Positions 17,720-26,546 of a stretch of 64,000 bases of DNA are shown piece by piece. Numbering within the stretch: the stretch's first letter is position 1; every line of letters starts with the position of its first letter. Under the pieces are notes generated by a model, which saw nothing but the letters and a program-made list of their open reading frames with translations, was not told the origin of the DNA and did no database searches. Both the position numbers and the translations under genes were made by a program. The DNA comes from an uncultured Cohaesibacter sp. (GTDB lineage: Bacteria > Pseudomonadota > Alphaproteobacteria > Rhizobiales > Cohaesibacteraceae), in assembly GCF_963678225.1 (NCBI RefSeq), contig NZ_OY782764.1, forward strand, positions 638,501 to 702,500, written 5' to 3'.

Positions 17720-18766
17720 TCAGAAGTTATATTCGTCCATGTTGTCCTTGGTCACACCGACCCAGCCTGCGCCATAGAGCAGGTTTGGCTGGTCTGCCAC
17801 CGGAGTGATCAGATCGGTATAGCCTGGCAGGCCAAGATCGAGGCCAGCCTTGATTTCCGCATCTTTTTTCTCAAGCGCCATCACAGCAACGATGTTCATT
17901 GCATAGCCAGCAACGGCAGGATCCCAGAACTGGATATACTGGATGTCATCGTTGGCCAGATACTCACCAGCCACAGACACAAGGCCCGTGCCGGCAAAGA
18001 AGAGTTTGTCTTTAAGACCACGCTCAGCAATCAGTCGGCCAGCGCCGGCAGATGTAGGCATCGGACCACCGACGATCCCCTTAAGATCTGGATAGGTGGT
18101 GAGCGTTTCTTTCAGCTTGTTATAGTCAGTATTGGCGTCGTCATAGGTTTCCAGACGCTTGGTGACCAGTTCCATTTTCGGGAAATTGGCTTTCTGGTAA
18201 TCAATCGCCCCGTCAATCCATTCATTCTGGGATTTGGATGTGAGGCTGCCAACGGTTGCGGCATATTTGCCTTCACCGCCCATATAACCACCGAGCACTT
18301 CCATCAGCTTTGCGCCATAGGCGTGGTTGTCGAAAGCTTCCAGAACATAGTCCGCATTCTTGATGTTAGAGGCCTCGTGGGCCACAACAACAATACCGCG
18401 ATCACGGGCCTTTTTCAGGACAGGCTCGACGGCTTCCACGGAAAATGGCACGATGGCAATGGCGTCAACGCCCTGAGCAATCAGGTTTTCGACAATTTGC
18501 ACCTGAGCGGCTGCATCAGCCTGGCTTGGGCCAAGCATCCATGTGTCATGGCCCGTTTCATCACCAAACTGCTTGACCCCGTCGCGCATGCGATCGAACC
18601 AGGCAATGCCGTCAACCTTGACGACCGTGGCGATGGAATATTCTTTCCCCGTTTCGCTCTTGTAAATATCCTTGCGCACCTGTGAGGTGTCGACAGGCCC
18701 TTCTGCAAGAGCAGGAGCGGCAACAAGCGCAGCCGCTACAAGAATTGATGAGAACAAAGACTTCAT
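17720..18766 (-). CDS. Periplasmic substrate-binding protein, LsrB/RhaS-like
   Basis: This is a 348-residue protein from MKSLFSSILVAAALVAAPALA, a clear signal peptide. Start 18766 is chosen over an upstream ATG because GGGAGGA precedes it. The mature part is a type I periplasmic binding protein: ATVVKVDGIAWFDRMRDGVKQF, then GVDAIAIVPFSVEAVEPVLKKARDRGIVVVAHE, ATVGSLTSKSQNEWIDGA, and an LsrB-like C-terminus (GVTKDNMDEYNF). The order of the segments is like E. coli LsrB, but the cluster lacks lsrF, lsrG and lsrK genes. With deoC, a kinase and DeoR alongside, deoxyribose or a related pentose is the likely ligand rather than autoinducer-2. Confidence 0.9.
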   Translation of the reverse strand: MKSLFSSILVAAALVAAPALAEGPVDTSQVRKDIYKSETGKEYSIATVVKVDGIAWFDRMRDGVKQFGDETGHDTWMLGPSQADAAAQVQIVENLIAQGVDAIAIVPFSVEAVEPVLKKARDRGIVVVAHEASNIKNADYVLEAFDNHAYGAKLMEVLGGYMGGEGKYAATVGSLTSKSQNEWIDGAIDYQKANFPKMELVTKRLETYDDANTDYNKLKETLTTYPDLKGIVGGPMPTSAGAGRLIAERGLKDKLFFAGTGLVSVAGEYLANDDIQYIQFWDPAVAGYAMNIVAVMALEKKDAEIKAGLDLGLPGYTDLITPVADQPNLLYGAGWVGVTKDNMDEYNF

Positions 18767-18861
18767 TGAATCCTCCCTTGGATTGTCCATGTCATCTATT
18801 CAGATAAGTGAGAGAATAGCCGCGCGTTCCTCCAAACAATCGCGGCCATCTGGTCCCGGCC

Positions 18862-19533
18862 TCAGCCGGTAACGATTGCGACGCTTGCACTGGCTCCCAG
18901 CCGAGAGGCGCCCGCCTCAATCATTTTCAGGGCATCGGCATGTGTGCGAACACCCCCGGACGCTTTCACGCCCATTTCTTCCCCGACTTCAGCACGCATC
19001 AGGGCCACATCCTCGGCCGTGGCCCCTCCGCTCATGAAGCCGGTGGAGGTCTTGACGAAATCAGCGCCGGCTTGCTTGGAAAGCTGGCAGGCTAATTTCT
19101 TTTCTTCATCGCTCAGAAGGCAGGTCTCGATGATCACCTTGAGCTTTGCTTCGCCACAGGCTTTTTTAACCTCGGCAATATCATGCCTCACATAGTCGAC
19201 ATCCCCGGCCTTCAGCTGACCGACCGGGATCACCATATCGACCTCTCCGGCCCCTTCGGCTACGACCCAGCGGGCCTCGGCGCATTTGAGCGCAGTCGGG
19301 ATTGCACCCAGCGGAAAGCCGACAACCGAACATGTCACCACATCACTTCCAGCCAACAGTTTGGCGACCTGAGGAATATTGACCGGATTAACACAAACCG
19401 AGCAAAAGCCGAATTTCAGAGCTTCCTTGCAGATCTTCTCAACCTCTTCAGGCGTTGCCTGCGGCGCCAGGATGGTGTGATCGATATATTTGGCCAGGGT
19501 CTCGGAGGTTAAATCAGAGGCAAGGGTAGTCAT
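18862..19533 (-). CDS. deoC: Deoxyribose-phosphate aldolase
   Basis: The 223-residue class I aldolase splits 2-deoxy-D-ribose 5-phosphate into acetaldehyde and glyceraldehyde 3-phosphate. Active-site residues are visible: Asp99 in VDMVIPVG, the Schiff-base Lys161 in FVKTSTGF and Lys190 in VKASGGVRT. The [11 protein letters not shown]-terminus is also typical. It is the first gene of the seven-gene operon, divergent from deoR. AGGAGCAG precedes the ATG, and a candidate DeoR operator lies 51-66 bases upstream. Length matches the short bacterial DeoC form. Confidence 0.97.
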   Translation of the reverse strand: MTTLASDLTSETLAKYIDHTILAPQATPEEVEKICKEALKFGFCSVCVNPVNIPQVAKLLAGSDVVTCSVVGFPLGAIPTALKCAEARWVVAEGAGEVDMVIPVGQLKAGDVDYVRHDIAEVKKACGEAKLKVIIETCLLSDEEKKLACQLSKQAGADFVKTSTGFMSGGATAEDVALMRAEVGEEMGVKASGGVRTHADALKMIEAGASRLGASASVAIVTG

Positions 19534-19545
19534 GGAATCTGCTCC

Positions 19546-19557
19546 TGTTATTCAACA
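19546..19557. promoter_or_regulatory. Small palindrome upstream of deoC
   Basis: TGTTATTCAACA is a TGTT-N4-AACA palindrome 13 bases upstream of deoC. It resembles half-sites of the nearby DeoR-type operator and could be an auxiliary binding site; it also overlaps the ribosome-site region, where repression would be effective. Confidence 0.35.
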
Positions 19558-19583
19558 TATGAAAACAAGGGTTTGTTAATCAA

Positions 19584-19599
19584 TGTGATTATTCTAACA
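19584..19599. promoter_or_regulatory. Candidate DeoR operator
   Basis: TGTGATTATTCTAACA matches the 16-bp E. coli deo operator palindrome TGTTAGAATTCTAACA at 13 of 16 positions by eye, with a perfect right half (TTCTAACA). It lies between divergent deoC and deoR, 51 bases from the deoC start. This fits repression of both genes by the DeoR orthologue encoded at 19768. Confidence 0.65.
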
Positions 19600-19767
19600 T
19601 TTGTTGAAAGCATATTCACATATTGACGCCCTTTCTGTCAAATTGTAAAAGATAGTTGTGACAAGTTTTTCATAATCACAGGATGGCGTAACACGAAAAT
19701 TTCGTTATAAGAGGGTCACCTCACAAAACCGAAACGATTCAGTACGCAGATTGCAAGGCTTATGAAG

Positions 19768-20532
19768 ATGCAGAGCCGCAGAAAAACGAGGCTTGATAAA
19801 CTGGAAAAAACGCTCGATGAAGGGCGCGCGCTTCACTTGCGTGATGCAGCCTCGATGCTCGGCGTTTCTGAAATGACCGTCAGGCGCGACATCGCTTCAA
19901 GCGACAAGCGCTTCTCCTTTCTGGGTGGGCATATTGTCATTTCCGGTGAACAACCCTCAGGAAAGGGTTATTTCCTGCACCGGGAAAATGCCACCAATGT
20001 TCAAGCCAAAAAGGCTTCTTGCCAGAAGGCCATAGACCTGATCCAACCCGGCGACGTCGTCTTTCTCGATTGCGGCACAACCTTGCCCTATATCGCCGAA
20101 TCCCTCGGCGACAGAGGCCCTTTGACCGTCATATGCTATTCGGTCAATATCGCCGAAATCGTCTGCAAGCAGCCCAATCTGAAAGTCATCCTGCTGGGCG
20201 GAGAATATCATCCCTCTTCGGCGTCCTTTGCCAGCGAAGAAGCTCTGGAAATGCTTTCCAACCTCGGCATCAACAAGGCCTTCCTCTCTGCTGGCGGCCT
20301 GCATGCCCAACACGGGCTGAGCTGTTCCAATTTTCACGAAGTCCGCATCAAGCAGATGGCCATGAGTCGCGCTGTGACAAACATTCTGGTGATGGACTCC
20401 AGCAAGATCGGCAAGGTGAAGGCCGCTCCCTTTGCGCCATCAAACGCCATTGATTTTCTGGCAACCGATGATGACATCACCACCGAGCAGCGGTCTCTGC
20501 TCATGGATGCCAATGTCGAGTTGGTGCCCTGA
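19768..20532 (+). CDS. deoR: DeoR family transcriptional repressor of the deo-type operon
   Basis: The 254-residue protein resembles E. coli DeoR from end to end. It has an N-terminal helix-turn-helix (LHLRDAASMLGVSEMTVRRDI, about residues 23-43), then FLGGHIV. The sugar-phosphate isomerase-like sensor domain follows, with FLDCGTTLPYIAE, VICYSVNIAEIV, LLGGEYHPSSASF and VMDSSKIGKVKAAPF. I start it at 19768 (MQSRRKTRLDKL aligns with the E. coli METRREERI start), with AAGG nine bases upstream; an in-frame ATG at 19762 has poor spacing. In E. coli the inducer is deoxyribose 5-phosphate. It is divergent from deoC. Confidence 0.93.
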   Translation: MQSRRKTRLDKLEKTLDEGRALHLRDAASMLGVSEMTVRRDIASSDKRFSFLGGHIVISGEQPSGKGYFLHRENATNVQAKKASCQKAIDLIQPGDVVFLDCGTTLPYIAESLGDRGPLTVICYSVNIAEIVCKQPNLKVILLGGEYHPSSASFASEEALEMLSNLGINKAFLSAGGLHAQHGLSCSNFHEVRIKQMAMSRAVTNILVMDSSKIGKVKAAPFAPSNAIDFLATDDDITTEQRSLLMDANVELVP

Positions 20533-20559
20533 AGGGAACCATCCCACGCATATCCACTC

Positions 20560-20576
20560 AGCTCTTTCCAAGAGCT
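20560..20576 (+). terminator. Short hairpin after deoR
   Basis: AGCTCTT (20560-20566) and AAGAGCT (20570-20576) form a 7-bp stem with a 3-base loop, 27 bases after the deoR stop. The following sequence is C/T-mixed (CTCATCTCGTCCC), so termination would be weak. Confidence 0.4.
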
Positions 20577-20665
20577 CTCATCTCGTCCCCATCACGCTCT
20601 ATACCCCTCACTTCCTTGATCCAGCGGCAAAGCGTCAAAGCTTTTTCTTCCGTTAACAAACATAG

Positions 20666-20680
20666 TTAATAGCTTATTAA
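20666..20680. promoter_or_regulatory. CtrA-type box upstream of bcsN
   Basis: TTAATAGCTTATTAA is a perfect TTAA-N7-TTAA, the consensus of the alphaproteobacterial cell-cycle regulator CtrA, about 90-104 bases upstream of bcsN. Another TTAA lies at 20653-20656. The position suits promoter control of the cellulose operon. Confidence 0.6.
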
Positions 20681-20769
20681 ATTCTGCGGTGTTTACTGAG
20701 CGGCAAAGCCAGACAAAAGTCTGAATCGAAATTTGCCATCGCCAAGCCATCGCCAGGACCTGCAGGACC

Positions 20770-21678
20770 ATGCACACAAGCGCAAAAATCACAGCACTCC
20801 TCTCGACGCTTGCCCTGCTTGCTGGCTGCGGAACATCCAGTAAACTCAACCGCATCCAGGCAACAAAGATGGTGCCATCAAGCGAAGCCTTCCTGTTTAC
20901 CCCACCCGGTGGCCCGGCCATTGTCGGGGTCTTGCAGACGGACTATTCCAACGGCACTGAACAACAGATCACTCTAGCGACCAGTTCAGCTGTTCCGGGC
21001 GAAAACTATGCCAACGTCAAGCTGGTGATCGCCTCCGGAGTCAATCAGGCTTCTCTGCCCAACGCTTCTACCGCCTACTCGGACACCCGCAGCATTCAAA
21101 GAGAGCTGCACGCGGAGTTCCCGTCCATGCGGATGACGCCGTCTACTCTATTCTTGCAAAACAACTACGGCCCCTTCAGCTACGCCATCGGCGAGGGCGC
21201 TACCGGCGATACATGCCTTTATGGCTGGCAGCAGATCCGCAGCCGCACGGAAGATCGCGCCTTGTTCCGCAACAATGGCATTGTTCAGATCCGCTTGCGC
21301 ATATGTGACAGCAAGGCAACCGAGAAGCAGCTTCTTTCGCTGATGTATGGCTACACCATCGCAACCAGCTATTCCGGACGCTTCTGGAACCCCTATGGCG
21401 AACCACAGGCACCAAACAGTACACTGGGAGAAACCGGCAGCCCGATTTATCCGCCAGACGGTGTTGGCACCTTCTCACTGGCTTCGGTGCCCGCTTCCAA
21501 AAGAACCACAGCCCCGAGAACCACGCCCGTCGCAAAGACCCCGGAAGACCGTCCATTGATTATGGACCCACCTGTCGCTCCACAGCCCTCCGGCAAGAGC
21601 AATACAGCACAGGAGAACGCGCCGATTGTTCCGCTGCCTCCTTTGACGTCGGTTATTCAGCCTTCAACAGGAAATTAA
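20770..21678 (+). CDS. bcsN: Cellulose biosynthesis protein BcsN (lipoprotein)
   Basis: The 302-residue protein starts with a lipoprotein signal peptide (ALLAGCG, Cys at residue 19), so it is probably tethered to a membrane. The central part (about 35-205) has the BcsN look: ATKMVPSSEAFLFTPPGGPAIVGVLQ, NYGPFSYAIGEGATGDTCLYGWQQI and IRLRICDSKATEKQLLSLMYGYT. The tail is proline-rich (about 210-302), suited to spanning the periplasm. BcsN is characteristic of rhizobial cellulose operons and its molecular role is not well defined. It lies 243 bases upstream of bcsA on the same strand, preceded by a CtrA-type box. Confidence 0.82.
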   Translation: MHTSAKITALLSTLALLAGCGTSSKLNRIQATKMVPSSEAFLFTPPGGPAIVGVLQTDYSNGTEQQITLATSSAVPGENYANVKLVIASGVNQASLPNASTAYSDTRSIQRELHAEFPSMRMTPSTLFLQNNYGPFSYAIGEGATGDTCLYGWQQIRSRTEDRALFRNNGIVQIRLRICDSKATEKQLLSLMYGYTIATSYSGRFWNPYGEPQAPNSTLGETGSPIYPPDGVGTFSLASVPASKRTTAPRTTPVAKTPEDRPLIMDPPVAPQPSGKSNTAQENAPIVPLPPLTSVIQPSTGN

Positions 21679-21921
21679 CCGCCTTGAATTCACGTCTGCC
21701 ACACGCAAGCTGTCTGGTATAGACTGGGAAGGGTAAAGTGTCGCAATTTCGCGGCGCTTCGGATCTCATGGCAGAAACATTGAGACATCATAAATTTGTG
21801 ATTTCAGTTAGTTATCCACCAAATGTAGAACCGCTCCAATGGTGGGCAGCATCAGGAATCGACGAAAGTTCAATTTAAATTTACCTCTGCGCGTTAAGGC
21901 TTTCCTCAAAAGGAGCCGCAT
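21679..21921 (+). other. Spacer between bcsN and bcsA
   Basis: These 243 bases hold no gene that I can support. The last 40 bases carry the bcsA ribosome site (AAAAGGAG, seven bases before the ATG) after an AT-rich stretch (AATTTAAATTTA) that could contain a secondary promoter for bcsA. No convincing terminator follows bcsN. Confidence 0.4.
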
Positions 21922-24126
21922 ATGTCCCTGTATAAAATCCAGGTCTTCTTCGTTTGGGTGTTGTCAGTTGTTGCATTTCTGATCATCACAACGATGCCGA
22001 TCAACCTGCAGACGCAGCTCATCTGCAGCCTTGTCGTCTTTACGCTCATGGCTATTTTGAAACTGCTCAAGAAGAACGGCTCTCTGCGCATCATCTCGCT
22101 GACATTCGGCCTCTCCATCATCGCACGCTATGTCTTCTGGCGCACGACAGAGACCATTCCCTCTCCGAACCAGATCGAGAACTTCATTCCCGGCTTGTTG
22201 CTCTATATCGCGGAAATGTACAATGTGCTGACGCTGCTCCTCAGCCTGTTTGTGGTCAGCCGCCCTTTGCCTTCGCGCCCATCTTGCGAATTGCCCAGCC
22301 ACAACCGCTTGCCGTCGGTTGACGTGTTCGTCCCCAGCTACAACGAACCGGCCGATATTCTCGGCAACACGCTGGCTGCGGCCAAAGCCATGGACTACCC
22401 GGCAGAAAAGGTCACGGTATGGCTTCTCGATGATGGCGGCACGCTGGAAAAGCGCAATTCAAGCGATATCCTCAAAGCCAATGCCGCCAGGAAGCGTCAC
22501 GAGGATTTGCAAAAACTCTGCGCAGAACTGGATGTGCGCTACCTGACCCGTGAGCGTAATGAACACGCCAAGGCGGGTAACCTGAACTATGGACTGGAGC
22601 ATTCCACGGGGGATCTCGTTGCGATCTTCGATGCCGACCACGCACCAGCACGAGAATTTCTCACCGAAACCGTTGGCCATTTTGCCAAGGATTCCAAGCT
22701 GTTTCTGGTGCAGACACCGCATTTCTTCATCAATCCCGACCCACTTGAACGCAATCTGAAGACCTTCTCCTTCATGCCCAGTGAAAACGAGATGTTTTAC
22801 GGCATCATCCAGCGCGGGCTGGACAAGTGGAATGCATCCTTTTTCTGCGGCTCAGCTGCCGTTCTGCGCCGCGAGGCGCTGGAAGAGACAGGCGGCTTTT
22901 CTGGCAAGACAATCACCGAAGACTGCGAAAGCGCGCTCTCGCTACATGCCAAGGGCTGGAACAGCGTCTATATCGACAAGCCCCTGATCGCGGGGCTACA
23001 GCCGGCAACCTTTGCCAGCTTCATCGGCCAGCGCAGCCGCTGGGCGCAGGGCATGATCCAGCTCATGCGCTATAACTTTCCACTCTTCAAGTCGGGGCTC
23101 TCTCTGCCACAGAGGCTGTGTTACCTATCATCGATGATGTTCTGGTTCTTCCCGATTTCGCGGACCATCTTTCTGTTTGCCCCCTTCTGCTACATCTTCT
23201 TTGATCTCAAGATTTTCGAGGCCTCCGGCGGTGACTTCATGGCCTATACACTGGCCTATATGCTGGTAAACCTGATGATGCAGAACTATCTCTACGGCTC
23301 CTTCCGCTGGCCCTGGATTTCCGAACTATATGAATATTCGCAGACAATCCATCTGCTGCCCGCGGTCTTGTCCGCGATCATCAACCCGTCCAAACCCAGC
23401 TTCAACGTGACGGCAAAGGACGAGAGCATCACGTCCAATCGGCTTTCCGAGATCAACCGGCCGTTTTTCGTTGTCTTTTTTGCCATTTTGCTGGCGGTTG
23501 CCTTTTCCATCTACAAGATTTACGCCGAGCCCTACAAGGCCGACGTAACCCTCGTCGTTGGGGGCTGGAATATCTTCAACCTTATCCTTGCGGGATGCGC
23601 TCTGGGTGTGGTTTCCGAGCGCGGCGAAAGGCAGGGCGCGAGACGCATTTCAGTGTCCAGAAGCTGCGAATTTCTTTATGGCGACAGTTGGCACGAATGC
23701 TCCATTGACAATGTCTCCATTCACGGCGCGGCACTGCATATCTATGAACCGGACTTCCCGGAAATCAAACGCGATGCGATTGGCAAGATTCGCTTTACCA
23801 AGCATGACGGCGAGAATACTGCATCCCTGAGCATCAAGGTGCGGAACGTAAGACAAAGCGGCGACAGGCTCATTCTTGGCAGTGCTTTCAAGCCAGAAAG
23901 CCCCAAGGACTATTCCGCCATTGCTGATCTTGTGTTCGCCAATTCCAGACAATGGACAGACTTCATGCGCAGCCGCCGAAAAAATCCGGGCATCGTAAGC
24001 GGAACTGTGTGGTTTCTGGCGCTTTCGCTCCGGCAGACATTGCGCGGATTTGAGTATCTCATCAAGGGCTCGATTTCGGGCTCAAAAGAGAAAAATCTGG
24101 CCGAAAATGAAGGGAGGAAAGCATGA
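21922..24126 (+). CDS. bcsA: Cellulose synthase catalytic subunit (UDP-forming)
   Basis: The 734-residue inner-membrane glycosyltransferase (GT2) polymerises UDP-glucose into beta-1,4-glucan and exports it. N-terminal membrane helices (about 5-105) precede the GT domain: VFVPSYNEP (about 134), LLDDGG, AIFDADHAP (DxD), TITEDCESAL (the TED catalytic motif) and the QRSRWAQGM gating helix (QxxRW). More membrane helices follow (about 390-550). A C-terminal PilZ domain binds c-di-GMP: RQGAR (RxxxR) and DNVSIHG ([D/N]xSxxG) near residues 575-600. It overlaps bcsB by four bases. Activity should therefore depend on c-di-GMP. Confidence 0.97.
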   Translation: MSLYKIQVFFVWVLSVVAFLIITTMPINLQTQLICSLVVFTLMAILKLLKKNGSLRIISLTFGLSIIARYVFWRTTETIPSPNQIENFIPGLLLYIAEMYNVLTLLLSLFVVSRPLPSRPSCELPSHNRLPSVDVFVPSYNEPADILGNTLAAAKAMDYPAEKVTVWLLDDGGTLEKRNSSDILKANAARKRHEDLQKLCAELDVRYLTRERNEHAKAGNLNYGLEHSTGDLVAIFDADHAPAREFLTETVGHFAKDSKLFLVQTPHFFINPDPLERNLKTFSFMPSENEMFYGIIQRGLDKWNASFFCGSAAVLRREALEETGGFSGKTITEDCESALSLHAKGWNSVYIDKPLIAGLQPATFASFIGQRSRWAQGMIQLMRYNFPLFKSGLSLPQRLCYLSSMMFWFFPISRTIFLFAPFCYIFFDLKIFEASGGDFMAYTLAYMLVNLMMQNYLYGSFRWPWISELYEYSQTIHLLPAVLSAIINPSKPSFNVTAKDESITSNRLSEINRPFFVVFFAILLAVAFSIYKIYAEPYKADVTLVVGGWNIFNLILAGCALGVVSERGERQGARRISVSRSCEFLYGDSWHECSIDNVSIHGAALHIYEPDFPEIKRDAIGKIRFTKHDGENTASLSIKVRNVRQSGDRLILGSAFKPESPKDYSAIADLVFANSRQWTDFMRSRRKNPGIVSGTVWFLALSLRQTLRGFEYLIKGSISGSKEKNLAENEGRKA

Positions 24127-26546
24127 TGAAACCCATTCTGCTCGCCCTGATGCTCATTGCCCTACCTGCGGCAAACAGCATAGCAGATCCCCTGCCCTTC
24201 GACATGTCCACCGAGAATGCCGCCCCGCGCGAGCAATCCTCTCCCGCAGAGCCATCCTCTGCCGGATCAGAATCGAGCGAAGAGCAATCCCGCCGACTGG
24301 GTGAAATTCTCACACCCGACGCACCAGCCTTATCCGCCCCTTCTTCTTCCTCTCCGGTCTCCTCAGCTTCAGAACCATCAGCAACCATGACCGGCTTGGC
24401 ATCACCGGGACAGACAAACCGCCGCTATCTGATTCCCGCAAACCAATTGACCCTTAACGGAGAAATTGACCAGAAGGACTGGAGCCTGTTTCTCACCTCA
24501 TGGCAGGCCACCAATGCCAAGAGTCTCACGCTGTCCTACCGCAACACGGTGGTGATCGCACCGGAGAGCTCCCGCATGATCGTGAGCATTAACGACCATG
24601 TCGTCCTAGAAGAACCCTTAAGGTCTCCGGCCAGCTTTACCAAGCTCACCGTGCCGCTGCCCGAGGGCCTGCTGCGCTATGGCGCGAACACCATTTCGGT
24701 TCGGGTAACACAGCGCCACAGAACAGATTGCACGATCGATTCGACCTATGAACTGGTAACAACCCTCAATGCACAAGGCAGCTATCTCACCTTGCCTGCA
24801 TCCGAGCGCATATCCGATCTGGAGGCGATCCGCGCCATAGGGGTCGACGGCAATGGCGACACACATTTTGAAATCAGCTCTCCGTCGATCAAGCAGTCAA
24901 CGGCTGTAGAGGATCTGCTCTCGCTTAGTCAGGGGCTGGCCTTGCTGGCAGGCATGCCCAATCAGGATTTTGCCTTCAACCGCGATGCACTACCGGTTTC
25001 CGGGCCGGGGCGTCTTGGTGTTCTGGTGGGAACCGCCTCCGAGCTGGCTCCCATTGTGCCCAATCTACCGCAAGCAGCCCGCGTCGGACAGTCGGCCTCC
25101 ATGCTGCGCGTTACCCCTAACAGCGCCCCCATTCTGGTCATCAGCGGCCCTGACTGGGCGAGCATCAGCTCTGCCATCGGCAAGATTGTCGCCCCCCTAA
25201 GCGAGGCGTCCGTCGATCAGCGCGCCGGTTTGCAAAATAGTGGCTGGACCGGACCAGACTTGCCGGTCATCTTGTCGGACAGCCAGTTCAGCCTTTCCGA
25301 TCTGGGGCTGAAAACGCAGGAATTCAGCGGCCGCCGCTTCCAGACAACCTTCTCGATCATGCTGCCGGGTGACTTCTATGGCCGGGCCTCAAGTGAATTC
25401 ACGATCCTGCTGGACGCTGCCTATGCCCCGGATGTTCTGCCTGGCAACCACATCACGGTTTTCGTCAATGGCGAAGTGGCCTCCGTCGTGCAGATCAACA
25501 ATCGTCATGGCGGCATCTTCAAGCATTTTCCGGTCAGCGTGACCATGCGTCACTTCAAGCCGGGGAGAAATACCATCACCCTGAGTGCAGAGCTTGCGAC
25601 CAACCAGGACGCAGTTTGCGCCCCAGGCGAGAATAATACGCGCGACCCCCGGTTCGCCCTCTTCAACACAACACAAATCCAGATCGAGAAATTCGCCCGG
25701 GCTGGCCAGTTTCCCAATCTTTCAGCAACCGCGCGCACCGGCTTCCCCTATGCCAAGGACGAAAAGAGCATTTCTCTCTTTCTCGAGCCTGTCGGACCGG
25801 AAACCATGTCGTCTGCAGCGACTGTGTTGGGAAAAATGGCGCTTTCCTCTGGCCATGCACTGGGTGTAAAGCCCAAGACATCTCTTCGGGCCATCGGTGA
25901 AGAAGACACGATTTTCGTGGCCCCGATTTCCCAGATTCCACGCAGTTTCCTTGATCGTTTCCACATCGCACCGGATGCCGGCGAAACCTGGAACCAGATT
26001 GCCGACAACGGAACAGAAGAAGCCGATACCACCAAACAGTTCAACGAGTGGCAAGATCGCATCTCCAGCGAAGGACTATTGGGTTATCTGGAAAGAGCCG
26101 GATCTTGGCTGCATGACCGCTTCGGCCTGACGACAGACGAGTTGGAGCTCTTCAAGGATATCAAGGAATCCTTCATGCCCACCCCGACCGACATCCTGCT
26201 TCTGGCGCAGAATACAAGCTTCGAGGGCGAGGGTAACTGGACTCTGATAACCGGCCCCACAGTGCAAAATCTGGCCTTGGGAAATGCCCTCATCGCAAGC
26301 CAGTCTCGCTGGGAAAATCTCCAAGGCTACCTGACAGCATTGACACCGGACCGGATGGTTTCCCGCCTTGATCCCAATCCGACCTTGCGCCTGTCAGACC
26401 CTTGGGACATCCGCAATCTCAGGCTGGTCATAACCGATTGGCTTTCACATAGTAGTCTTGTCTATGTCGGCCTCCTCATTCTCGCCGCCATCTTTCTTGC
26501 TCTCTCATGGGCCGCTTTGCTCAAACGCTCCGGGAGACGGGAATGA
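24123..26546 (+). CDS. bcsB: Cellulose synthase periplasmic subunit BcsB
   Basis: The 807-residue protein has a signal peptide (LALMLIALPAANSIA) and a Ser/Glu/Pro-rich region (about 28-95). A tandem pair of carbohydrate-binding-like and flavodoxin-like domains follows, typical of BcsB: SRMIVSINDHVVLEEPL, LPEGLLRYGANTISV, then a second repeat FTILLDAAYAPDVLPGNHITVFVNGEVAS and RHFKPGRNTITLSAEL. A C-terminal membrane anchor (SLVYVGLLILAAIFLALSWAALL) docks on BcsA. The start overlaps the bcsA stop as ATGA. BcsB guides the glucan through the periplasm. Confidence 0.95.
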   Translation: MMKPILLALMLIALPAANSIADPLPFDMSTENAAPREQSSPAEPSSAGSESSEEQSRRLGEILTPDAPALSAPSSSSPVSSASEPSATMTGLASPGQTNRRYLIPANQLTLNGEIDQKDWSLFLTSWQATNAKSLTLSYRNTVVIAPESSRMIVSINDHVVLEEPLRSPASFTKLTVPLPEGLLRYGANTISVRVTQRHRTDCTIDSTYELVTTLNAQGSYLTLPASERISDLEAIRAIGVDGNGDTHFEISSPSIKQSTAVEDLLSLSQGLALLAGMPNQDFAFNRDALPVSGPGRLGVLVGTASELAPIVPNLPQAARVGQSASMLRVTPNSAPILVISGPDWASISSAIGKIVAPLSEASVDQRAGLQNSGWTGPDLPVILSDSQFSLSDLGLKTQEFSGRRFQTTFSIMLPGDFYGRASSEFTILLDAAYAPDVLPGNHITVFVNGEVASVVQINNRHGGIFKHFPVSVTMRHFKPGRNTITLSAELATNQDAVCAPGENNTRDPRFALFNTTQIQIEKFARAGQFPNLSATARTGFPYAKDEKSISLFLEPVGPETMSSAATVLGKMALSSGHALGVKPKTSLRAIGEEDTIFVAPISQIPRSFLDRFHIAPDAGETWNQIADNGTEEADTTKQFNEWQDRISSEGLLGYLERAGSWLHDRFGLTTDELELFKDIKESFMPTPTDILLLAQNTSFEGEGNWTLITGPTVQNLALGNALIASQSRWENLQGYLTALTPDRMVSRLDPNPTLRLSDPWDIRNLRLVITDWLSHSSLVYVGLLILAAIFLALSWAALLKRSGRRE

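Noticed and set aside
11985..20532. Autoinducer-2 (Lsr) uptake system
   Set aside because: The binding protein and permeases resemble Lsr components, but lsrF, lsrG, lsrK and lsrR are absent, and deoC plus a DeoR orthologue point to a pentose.
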